Assembly: GCA_030220185.1 (NCBI GenBank)
Contig: JASPKZ010008351.1
Span: 1,302,001-1,366,000 of the forward strand
Length of the DNA: 64,000 nucleotides
Direction of reading: 5' to 3'
DNA from: Diploptera punctata
Taxonomy: Eukaryota > Arthropoda > Insecta > Blattodea > Blaberidae
Every line of letters begins with the position of its first letter. The stretch's first letter is position 1. The notes beneath the pieces were generated by a model. It was not told the DNA's origin, made no database searches, and was given only the letters and a program-made list of their open reading frames with translations. Below are positions 23,201 to 35,200 of this stretch, piece by piece. A program made the translations under genes and the position numbers.

Positions 23201-26200
23201 CACAATTTTTATATTTCTAAAATGTTCTTTAGTGCATGTTTCCAAATTCCTTTTTGTTTTTCCTATGTATACTTTGCTACAATCATTACAATTTATTTGA
23301 TAAATTCCAGATTTCTTACTGTCTGGGATGTTGATTATTTAATTGGTATTTAGAAGTTTTTTCCAGACTAAATTTATTTATTGGTGCCAAAGTAATATTG
23401 TGTTTGTCAAATATTTTTTTGAAATTTCCTATGTACTATTGGATGGTAAGTAATTTTCTTGAAATTCTTCTTTTTATTACTAATAATTTGTAGGGTAGAG
23501 CATTCTTTAAGTTGTTTTATCTCTTTGAATTTCTTTAATTTGTTAGATATTATACTCTTATTGAAACCATTTAATCTAGCTATATTTAGGATATTCTCAT
23601 ATTCTTTCTTAAAATGTTCTCTTTTTAGTGGGACCTTTATCAATCTATATAAGAGGTTATTAAATATTGCATGTTTATGAGCCAAAGGCGAAAATTTTTC
23701 TCTTCAAATATAAACATTTCGGCCTACACATTCAATGAAATCACCTTGTAAGTATGAATTTGAAATTCTACATCAGCAAGATCCAGTTAAAATCTTTGAA
23801 TATTATGTGAAATTAAAATTGAAGAAAATATATGGGTTATTGGAGGTTTCTTTTTTCACATGTTTTTCATTTTTTACATTAATTATGCATTTTTATGCAC
23901 TTTTACATTTCATGTAGAAAACCTTTTTTATGTGTCAAGTCCTCACCCTGGCAAAGATAGTGCCAAGTGCACTCTCTATTGAGTAACACCAAGAACTTGG
24001 GCTGGAAATAAATATCAGTAAAACTAAATATATGGCCACACCTGGAAATACATTATATAATGGAAATGGACAGTTAATGACAAATTAGGGAAATTCGGAA
24101 GAAGTGGCTGATTTCAAATACCTAGGAACAGTAATTACAAACAGAAATGAGGTGCACAAAGAAATTAAACACGGGCTCTGCTATTATGCATTACAGGGAC
24201 TCTTTATCGTCCCAACTTCTCTCAAACAAACATTATTCTGAAAATATATAAAATTTTTATTTTTCCTCTTATGCCGCAGTGGACTAGTGGTTATGCTCCT
24301 TGCCTTTGGTCCCAAGAATCGCGGGTTCAAACCCGACCGGGGTCAATGGATTTTTTAGGGTGGAAAAATCCAAGGAGCAAGTCCTCCGGGAGGGACTTTA
24401 AGCCGTGGGTCCTGAGTCTGAAGATTTTCAGGCTCGTAAAAAATCCTTAAGCCTGAATCAAAAGGCCTCTAAGCAAAATTTACCGAATTTTCCCGTCCTA
24501 GTACTACCTTGGTTTCCTAGATGTCAGTATGAGGCGGAACTCTGACCACGTACCACTCAAAATGACATCTATACGAAAACAATTAATATGGTTCAAATTC
24601 TTCCCTGTAGGGAGAGAGCGCCTAAATCTCTGTAAAGGGAAAACATGGGCTTACAATGCAATACAATATAGATGTGAAACATGGACTTTTACTTTAAGGG
24701 AGAAGAAAAATATTTAGAATATTTGAGAATAAAGTTCTTATGAAAATTTTTGGACCAAAGAGAGGTGAACAGACAGGCAAATGGAAAAGATGTTTTTATT
24801 ATTAGTTTAACACATCCCATTGAAGGATAAATTAAATAGAAGCCGTACTGGCTTTTAAAATTGTTTAAATTCCCAATACAGTCTTCTTAATCAAGAAGCT
24901 GCCATTTGCAAAGGAGAAGCCACAGCTTCAAGCATTTGGTGTGTGGGAATTACAATGTATATAAGAGAAAGATTTGCATCTAGATTGGGACTCGTCCTGG
25001 TAGCTCAGTTGGAAGAGCATTGGTACGGGTCCTGGTCCTGGTCCCAGTCTGGGCAAAAAATTTTCTCTTCAAATTTAAATGGAAAAGACACAACAGTGAG
25101 CTACATGATCTTTTTTGGAAAGGCCAGATTAATAAGAACAGTTAAGTCTGGTAGACTGCAATGGGCAGGACATGTGGCACGAATGGGGAATGAAAGAGGG
25201 GGATGGAAACTTCTTGTAGGAAACCACAGGGAAAGCACTTAGTAGGCAGGTCAAGAATGAGGTGGGAGAATAACATTAACTATAATTTGAGGGAAGTAAA
25301 TTATACTATGATGAATGGGAAACATTAGCTCAGGATAGGGATATATGGAGAGGTTATGTCCATGTGGCCATGAACTAATGGGTTTGATAATGCCAGTGAG
25401 TTAATTAGATAATGTTTCTGTGCAAAAAAAGAAAGTTGTTGCCATGACCCTCGTAAATATATTACGTAATTCAATAAGGCAAATTATTTATGTGCAAAAT
25501 ATAAAAAAAACTCATTACAGATAAAATACCAATGATTTTTAAGAAATAGTGATTATTGACAAAACTACAGCTAGTGTCATAAGTTAGGACCATAGAAGTA
25601 GCTGCACTGTAGCAGTAAATTATTTTGTTGTCAACATGAATTCAATTTTTTCTTCTAGAAAAAAAATATTATAACAAAAAATTCTGCAAATTCAATCTCG
25701 CTATTTATGAGATGGTTGAGGCATTATAAGAGACAGGAATTTAGGGATAGGACCAGGAGGTATACCCAGGTAGTTCAATGGTAGAGCTATAGTGTATAAA
25801 GCTGGAGGCCTTAGATTCAAATTCCAGCTCAAGTACAAATTTTCCAGTTATGTTAACTGTGGTCTGGAGCATTAATTTCCAGAAAGAAATTGTTACTCTG
25901 TAAGAACCAAAGCTAGACCAATTGTCTTTAAACTATTGACATTTTCTAGCAATATATATTAATCAAAGCAGTCAGAATAAAAATAACAGACATTTTGATT
26001 ATAAACATAAATTCATTAATACCAATAAAATTCATTGTTAAAACCGTTGAGGTGGAGAGTCATAAAATAAAATAAGTTAAAATATACCTTCTTAGGTAAG
26101 TTCCGTCGTCCTCAACTTATAAAATATGTAATCTTTATGCCTGTAGGCCTTTCAGAACATCCGTTCCATCTTCAGCATGTCCCTCTTCACTACAACATCC

Positions 26201-29200
26201 AGTATGATGGTTGATGCTGCTGGTCGTAATGTGGTGTTGTCGTGAATAAAGCTTCTTCCTCACGACAACACCACATTAGCACCAGTAGCATCAACCATCA
26301 TACTGGATGTTGTAGCGAAGAGGGATCTGCAGAAGATGGAACGGATGTTCTGAAAGGCCTACAGACATAAAGATTACATATTTTATAAGTTGAGGACGAC
26401 GGATCTTACCTAAGAAGGTATATTTTAACTAATTTTATTTTATAAATTCATTAGTGGACTAAATATTACAGTATCATCAAATTCTTGATTAAAAGCATGA
26501 ATGAGGTCTAGAGAACCAAGGGTCCCGGGTTCAAGTCCCGGTCTGAGCGTATAATTTTTCTCTTCAAATATGATTTATCCATCATTGAGATGTACGAAAT
26601 CAATAATAAAAAAAAAGGTTAGAAATTATTTAAATCAATGCATCCTAAATATACATTTATTTTCAGAATCAGAAGCCACAACACCTGATGCTGGAACTGT
26701 AAGGACAGTTCACAGTGAGCCAATTAAACCACATGAACAACGTGCACTCAATTTTCTAGTAAATGAGTACCTTCTGTTTCATGGGTATAAACTTACTTCT
26801 ATAACATTCTCTGATGAAAATGATAATCAGGTGTGTACACTTACTAAATATAAAATTTTCTAATGAAACAGGTGTGTATGTGTGTGTGTGTTTTGATGTT
26901 ATATTTTAAATGAACGTTTTCCAGAATTAGATATAGTTTTATTTTAGAAAGAGCTAAGCACTATCTCCTCTACTATTTAATTTTGTACTAGAGCATGCAA
27001 TTAAATCTTTAGAGAATGAGGAAGGCTTGCAACTCAATGGTATTAATAAGCTGTTAGTTTATGCTGATGATGTAGTACTACTGGCCGATAGCGAGGAGAT
27101 ACTAAAGGCCAACACGCACATACTATTGAGTAACACTAAGAAATTAGGACTGGAAGTAAATATCAGTAAAACTAAATATATGGTCACACGTAGAAATTCA
27201 GTATATAATGGAAATGGACAGCTAATGACAAATGAGGGAAATTTTGAAGAAGTGGCTGAATTCAAATACCTAGGAACAATAATCACAAATAGGAATGAGA
27301 TGCACAAAGAAATTAAACATAGGCTCAATTCTGGAAATGCATGCTATTATGCATTGCAGAGACTTTTGATGTCCCAACTCCTTTCAAAAAACGTTAAGCT
27401 GAAAATATATAAAACTATTATTCTACCAGTTATATTATATGGGTGTGAAACATGGACTCTTACTTTAAGGGAGGAAAGGAGATTACGAGTATTTGAGAAT
27501 AAAGTTCTTAGGAAAATTTTTGGACCAAAGAGAGATGAACAGACAGGTGAATGGAGAAGACTACATAACAATGAACTACATGGTCTTTATAGGAAGCCAG
27601 ATATAATAAGAACAGTTAAGTCTCGTAGACTGCGATGGGCAGGACATGTTGCACGTATGGGGAATGAAAGACGTGCATGGAAGCTTCTTGTAGGAAAGCC
27701 AGAGGGAAAACGCCCAGTTGGTAGGCCAAGAATGAGGTGGGAGAACAACATTAACTATGATTTGAGGGAAGCAGATTATACAGGGAATGATTGGAAAGCA
27801 TTGGCTCAGGATAGGGATGTATGGAGAGCTTATGTCCGCGCTGCCATGAACCTTCGGGTTCGATAGTGCCAGTGAGTAAGTAAGTAAGTTTATTTTAGAA
27901 AGAAAAATTAATGCTCGGACCAAATTGTTGACATTCGTATCGGAGTTTGGATGGTTTAATTGGTATCATACTGACGCATAGAGTTAGAGATCCGGGGTTT
28001 GAATCATGGTCCGAGCATTAATTTTTCTTTCTAAAATAAAGCTATGTCCAGGTTTGTGTGTACTTACTACAGTAATTAATATTTAATTTTAAGAAATGAT
28101 ATTTTGAGGTTATTTTAATTATATTATTTTTAGTCTGATCATCTTACCTCAATATTAATGTTGATTTGTTCTTGAACATGTTTCAAAACAATTCTGTTTT
28201 ATCATCAGCTTGTCCAGACTGGTTTGATTTATGTTGCACAACCTGGATGTCGATGTAGCTCCATCCTGTGGTTGGCCAAAGAACCTCCAAACAAGGTCAC
28301 GCTCTGTCGGTATTTCAAAATTCATAACTCTGTTTTTGTTCTTCTGAATATAAATTTTTTCCCAAATAGTCAGCTCTTTTATATTTTCTAACTGTTTTAA
28401 TAATTTAGTGTCTGAATTTATATTATGTTTTTCAGACCAAACATGAGCAGCAACTGCAGATTTTTCTATTTCCCCATTTAAAAAGTCAGGAATATATCAA
28501 ATTGAATACATGGGTTGTGAAAAGATATATATAGGAAAAACAAAAAGAAACCTAAAAATTAGAACCAAAGAACACATAAGAAATATTAATATTTCCAGCT
28601 AGTATAGGGATGACATGTGGTCAGCATGTCGTGTCTCCCAGCCATTATAGCTGATTTCTCAACTTGAGGCCACTGCTTTCGAATTGTAGCTAACCAAATT
28701 CATCATGATGCTTGGTGGACTCCAATCCTATACTGTCCAAAATTCAATGATAAAATTTCTTCTGCCATAGGAACTCAAACCAAATATGTCCCATACCTCT
28801 GTGCCAAGGCATGATGCTCTAGAATTAACATATGTTGTAGAGGAGTATAAGATGAGTTATATTTGAAGAGAAAAATTTTCGCCTAGACCGAGACTCGAAC
28901 CCGGGACCCTTGGCTTTCCGGGCCAAGTGCTCTACCAACTGGGCTACCGAGGTGAGTTGCAATCTAGACGCAAATTTTTCTCTTATATACATTGTAACGG
29001 TTTCAAGCATTTGGCGCGAGGGAATTACAATGTATATAAGAGAAAAATTTGCATCTAGATCACAACTTGCCTCAGTAGCTCAGTTTGTAGAGCACTTGGC
29101 CCGGAAAGCCAAGGGTCTCGGTCTAGGCGAAAATTTTTCTCTTCAAATATAATTTATCCTTCAGTGAGAAGTGTTAAATTAATAATAAAATCGTCAATAG

Positions 29201-32200
29201 AAGCCCTACTGGCTTTATAAAGTAGTGTTATGTCTTCTTAACTAAGAAGCTGCCATTTGCAAAGATAGAAGCTATGGTTTCAAGCATTTGGTGCAAGGGA
29301 ATTACAATGTATATAAGAGAAAAATTTGCATCTAGATCGCAACTCGCCTCGGTAGCTCAGTTGGTAGAGCACTTGGCCCGGAAAGCCAAAGGTCCTGGGT
29401 TCGAGTCTCGGTCTAGGCGAAAATTTTTCTCTTCAAATGTAATTTATCCTTCAGTGAGAAGTGTTAAATTAATAATAAAATCGTCAATATAAGATGAGTA
29501 CTTGTAACAAGGAAACTTTGATCAGAAATCTCCACTTCAAGACTCACAAAATTATATGAATGGGAAAAGTTTTATTTTTTATAACTGATAAGTAACATAC
29601 ATTTCTAATTATTATGAGTTGGTTATTTTGACTCACCTCATATTTCTTGATTTTTATGCAGACCTGGTTTCGTCGCTTTTGCATGACATTGTCAATACTT
29701 CCAACTGTCATTTTGTAAGTTGTCCATCCTGTAAGTTGATTTCTGCTCCATCTGCTTGCTGTCTGATGAACTTCCAATTTTTTTTATCTTTTTCTCCAGG
29801 AATTTCAAAATTCATGATTTCTTTTTATTCTTGCAGGTGTAAATTTTCTCCCAAATTGTGAGTTCCTTAGATTTATCTGTTTTAGTAATTTGGCCTTAGT
29901 TTGAACTCTCTGCTTTTCTGACCAAGCATGTGCAGCTATTGCAGATTTTTCTATTTCTCCATTTTTAACATTTCTAAGATGTATTTCAATCTTGTATTTA
30001 AGTTCCTTTTTGTTTTTCCTGTGTATATTTTTTTTAGAAGCATTGACAATGTCGTGCAAAAGCGACGAAACCAGGTCTGCATAAAAATCAAGAAATATGA
30101 GGCAAAACAAAATAACCAACTCATAATAATTGGAAGAAACCTCATAGTGTTATTTCCTTTTACATTAAATACATTTCTAAACCACTGTCAAAAATAGTAG
30201 TCACCAACCTTAATATATATTACAATAGTATTTTTTTAACAGAGGTTTTCTCTTTTAAAATACTTAGTATTTTCTGTATTGTTTTGGGCCAAGAGGTCTG
30301 TATATCAAATGTAAATTTTATTGCAAGGATTTTGAAGATTGGGATGATGTTGGCCTGAACATTCCAAAACCTGCTGAATTGCTCAATTTGTATCGAGATT
30401 TCATGCGTCAATCTGGTCATGTGAAGCCACCGTGTCATCATGTTGCTAGTCAGACTGATTGGTTAGCAGAAGACTTGAAGCGGGATGCAGAATTACAGGA
30501 GTTGGTATGTAGTAAAAAGGGATGCTATTTATTTGTATTTATTTATTTATTTAAATGGAAAATAAAAATACTGATTTGGCATTTAAGGAATTACTATTTC
30601 ATCATACAGAATTACAGGAGTTGGTATATATTAAAAAAAAAATTACCTGAGTTTGTACATCTGTTCACTTTTGTTCTATGTATTATGTAAAAGATGTGCA
30701 TTAATGTAGTTTTTTTCTTTCTTCTTTTATTTTTATTATTTTTTATGCACACGAATATCTTACATACTAAGTAATTCCATTGAAATACATTCTTATATAC
30801 TACATTTTCAAAATTTCACTTTCCAGTTCTTTAATTTTCAATTCTATTTTCAATTTCCATTTCTTCCATTTTCAGTTTTCCAGTTCTGTATTTTCACACT
30901 TCACTATTTAATTTCTACTTTTCACTTTTTCTTTTATCCATATCCTTCCTTTTATAAAAAATCAACTGATGCATATGCATCTGCTTTGCCTTATGTAGTG
31001 CCAAAACCCTTCTCCACCACTCCACTTAAGGATCCTAGAACATTCCAGAATTTTCTTGATCCTTCCGGTCCATATCATTTTAGAACATTTTAGTATATTC
31101 TCACTCATTTTTTTCTAATACATTCCATGACAGGTGTTTGGTGGTCGGTGGTCGATAGTGGGTAATATTATTTTTTATTATTTTCCTTGGATGTTATGTA
31201 AATTCATTTTTTTTATTTGAAGTTAAATTTAAGAACACTTTGGTAAAAATGTATGAAAATGTCTGAGGTTGACCACTTTCAATCACCATACCTCCCACAC
31301 ACCTATAACCACTGACACGCAACTATCATAGTGCATGATGAGGGACTTTGAGGTTGTACTACACAAACATAGTGGTCTGCAATGGGTGGTTGTTGGTGCA
31401 AAAAAAAGTTCTCAACTACTGAATATAGTGGAACATTTAATAAATGTTTATAATACATTATTAAATGTTCCACTAAATGAAGATTTTAAGAAAGAATACA
31501 ATCACATTTTTAACATAGTTTATTTAAATGGTTTTGAAAAGAGAATAATTATAAATAAATTAAAGAAATTTAGACAACAAAAAATATTAAAAGAATACAC
31601 CACCCTGCATTCTGATTCAAAGAAAGGAAAACAATTCAAGAAAATTACTTATCATCCTGAAATTCATAACAAATTTCAAAATAATTTCAAGAAATTCAAT
31701 ATACATTGGCACAATAAATGAATTTAGCCTTGGTAATCTATTAATAATCAATAAGAAATTGAACACCCCAGATAGTAAAAAATCTGGAATTTATCAAATT
31801 AGTTGTAAAGACTGCAATAAAGCATACATAGGAAAAACAAAAAGGAACATAATGGAACACTAGAAATATTGAAAATTGTGAAATTGAAAAATCAGCTGTT
31901 GCAACACATAGTTTGTTGGTGAGTCATAAAATTAAAAAAGAAGCCCAACTTCTAAAAATTTGGGAAAACCTTTAGAATTGACAGTTTGGGAGAAAATATA
32001 TAATCAGAAAGATTAGATCCATGAATTTTGGGTTACACCAGATGGGATCGGAAAAGGAACACCGATATCTTAAAAGAATTGAAGACTACGCCAATTTTGG
32101 AATATATTAAACAGTACCAACTAAATTGGAAACACCATCTTGAAAGAATGAGTTCAAATCGGATCGCCAAAGCTGTTTATAATTATATAGGCCTACCAAG

Positions 32201-35200
32201 AGGATGAAGATCACTGGGCCGTCCTATGAAACGCTGGAGGGAAAATTTTCTATAGGATCATAACAGGCCTTGGCCTAATACTTGGAAGGAACCTGATCTC
32301 AAAGTTCACCAGATGGCAACGTTATAGACGTAATCTGGTAATTATATGAAAATTGAAAATGGGAGGAATGTTTCTCTTGAAAACTGCAGTTCCCGTGTTT
32401 AAGAAAACATAAGATAAATAACTCATACATCCGTTGAATTTTAGACCAGTTTTCTTCTGAGAGATTCATTACAGCAAAATACAAGTTTTCTTATATTATC
32501 ATAGATAGTCTGTAAAACATATTTAGGTTGCTACTGAAGATTTTCTCAGAAGTTCTGGTATTAAATTAGATGTGTCAGATAATTTCTCCCAACTTTTTAA
32601 TTTGTTTTGTTCAAAAGTATGATTTTTAATTGTCACATCACACTGCAAAACAGTAATCAAAGAAAAGAACAGCAAACTAAAGAAATAACACTCACAAAGG
32701 GCATCAGGCAAGGTGACTCCTTAAGTCCATTCTTATTTAATATTATAATGGATAAAATTATTGAAAACATATCACCACATTTGGTTTATAAAATGGGAAA
32801 CACTAGATTTAACTTGATATGTTACGCAGATGATGCCGTTCTCCTTTCAGAATCTGAAGATAATTTACAAAGATCTTTACATCAATTTAATATAAATGCC
32901 AGAAAATACAATGTGGAAATTAATACAAATAAGACAAAATGCTTAATATCAAAAGAACCAGTAAGATGCAAATTAGAAGTGGAAAGAAAAATTATAGAAC
33001 TAGTATCAGAATTTAATTATGTACGTCATTAGTGAGAAGCTATGGTATCTACAATATCGACTCTACCTACTATTAAAAGTAGACGACTTTTCTGCCATAA
33101 TAATTTACTCTTGCTCAATTGCATGCTCTCCATGGATTATCACAGAATATTCTTTACTTACAACATTACTCATATTTTTTGGACCAACAGATCTGTGCCC
33201 CCATAAGAAATGCGAACTAAACACTAAGGGTCGAATGTTTGAATGCATTAGACAGTAAAAGGCGTTCTCTGCTGAAAAAGTTTTATCCAAATACATTTTG
33301 CTTACTCAGAACTCTATTCATGCGATAATAATTGTAAGCTACCTGACGAGGTACCTTAAGATCATAGCTCAAGATAGAAACTTATTGTGAAAATCCCGAA
33401 GGGAACCAATGTAGTTTGAAACCTTTGCAGCTTTATCCAAGATGTCGGACCTTGAAGACTTCGATCATGTTTTCGGTATACGCAGAGAAGAGGAATTTGA
33501 TAGAGTCTACCAAAGAATTCAACTGGAAGAACAAGAGAATCAGCGTAATATTGCACGACGCAGACGTTGTTGTATACGGTATTATTTGCAGGATGCAAGC
33601 GTAAATGCATTCTTCTATAGCAGACGAAAATAACGGAAGTGGTTTTATCGCTGAGAATTCTGGGTAATTCGTTGCCAATATTACGAAAACATCAACTTTC
33701 ATGCATGACCGGTAAGTCAGCCGTTAATTCGATCTCAGCACTTGCTCACGGTGAGTCAGCTCACCAGTGATTGGAAGTAATTTGAGTAGAGACTAATGTA
33801 TTTGCATGCGGCCCTAATTCTGTTTTTGCCTCGGTAAATCATTTCCCTCCCTGCATTCTTGCCAGTCTCTATTTTCTATCTCTCTCTTTCTCCCTTCCCA
33901 TTACTCACAGTTTTGAGCTTTCTTGCGGGATATTTGCACTCACAGTCCAGTGTTGTCAACTCAGTATCAGTATGTTATGTTATATAGTATGTAAATTGTA
34001 AATTATTATCATTAGCTTAATTCATAAGCATAAATTAGAATTCCTGTATAGTATCAGTATGTTATATAATATGTAAATAAGATCATAGCATGTAGTAACT
34101 TCGCCATAGCCGGTCCCTAGCCCGGATGAGAAAGAAGGAGGGTACATGATTGTGTGTCCATACCTAAAATTTTATAATTTTGTTAGGACTTCAAAAATAC
34201 GTTCCAAATCTAACCAAATATGGCAATGAGGTGAAGGAGAAATATCATGAAACATTTATCTTTAAAAACAACATATGTAGATTCCCTTCACGTAATTTCC
34301 ACTTAACCAACAAATATCCACTATTATAATTATATCCATTAATCGTAGAAATCAATCAGTGTCATTAGACCTACTTAAATTAAATACGAAAAAGTAATAA
34401 TTAACCTTACACTATTCAATATTCAAGAGCCTGATACCGGGGGAAGTTTGGCAACGTCCCTACTCGGTCAGTTACATTGGCTTTTATTTGACGTAGTGGG
34501 AGAGAAGCGCGGTGGAATGGTGTGAGAACTGACGTGTACTTTTTGAAGAACGATGCCAGCGCTACAGGGGCACAGATCCGTTGGTCCGAGTATACTCCAT
34601 GGGTATTTATTACAATAATATATGAGGTACAATTGTAGCTTTCCACAATATTCAATATAAAGATTCACTATATCACGACACCAACATAAACAACAAAGAG
34701 GGAGAACTGGTAAACATTACTAAACATTTTACGATAGCAGAGATGCTGCGTGCTGGGCCCAAGTTACACAGACATGCTTCATTTCCTTATATACATCTGC
34801 TAGACTCAAACACTTAATACTTTTAAGTTAACCTAACGCATTTAACGTGATTCTAATTAAGATCATGAGTGAGGATATTACAGGATATTAACTGCCCAAG
34901 CTGAGCAAAACATTTCTTCCACTTACTTGTGTTTTGCACTCTTTTAACTTTACTATCTAACCTCTCTTGGTTAACTCTTTGTTTTTTCGACCCCGACGCT
35001 ATTAGGGCATCTGAGGGCTAGGGAGTCTTTCCTTTCTTCCATTTCTTCTTTCCTTTATTTTCTTTTCTTCTCCAGAAAAGTCTGACCAGAGACTATAAGA
35101 TGGCAGCCCCATCACTGGTCTTGCCTTCCTTTGGCCAGCAACCAATCGAAGGGACTATTATTATGCTTTCAAGTCTTATACGAGAATTTCCCGGAAGGAT

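Larger units (their letters stand above)
23955..25398 (+). mobile_element. RTE-like retrotransposon fragment with two nested SINEs
   Basis: Relative to the intact copy at 26,952-27,888, this copy starts in the RT domain (LGLEINISKTKYMAT-like). It is interrupted first by SINE D (24,270-24,660) and then by SINE A (24,791-25,076), and it ends with the usual GATAATGCCAGTGAG tail. Stops and frameshifts are frequent, so it is older than the intact copy. Confidence 0.85.

Noticed and set aside
29348..29420. Functional tRNA genes in the many cloverleaf-like units
   Set aside because: The units recur in many copies with identical flanking body sequence, are often inverted or tandem, sit inside insertions with target duplications, and have anticodon loops lacking T33 or an isotype that conflicts with the arm structure. 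They are SINE heads.
29440..29480. Hammerhead-like motif in the SINE A tail (inverse CTGAAGGATAAATTATATTT)
   Set aside because: The core has an extra G, stem II would be four A/T pairs, and GAAA is not conserved. Too weak to call.
33416..33702. Several overlapping frames on both strands in the Harbinger-like copy
   Set aside because: Only the frame shared by both copies (ATG at 33,442) matches a transposase-type start; the others are shadows.
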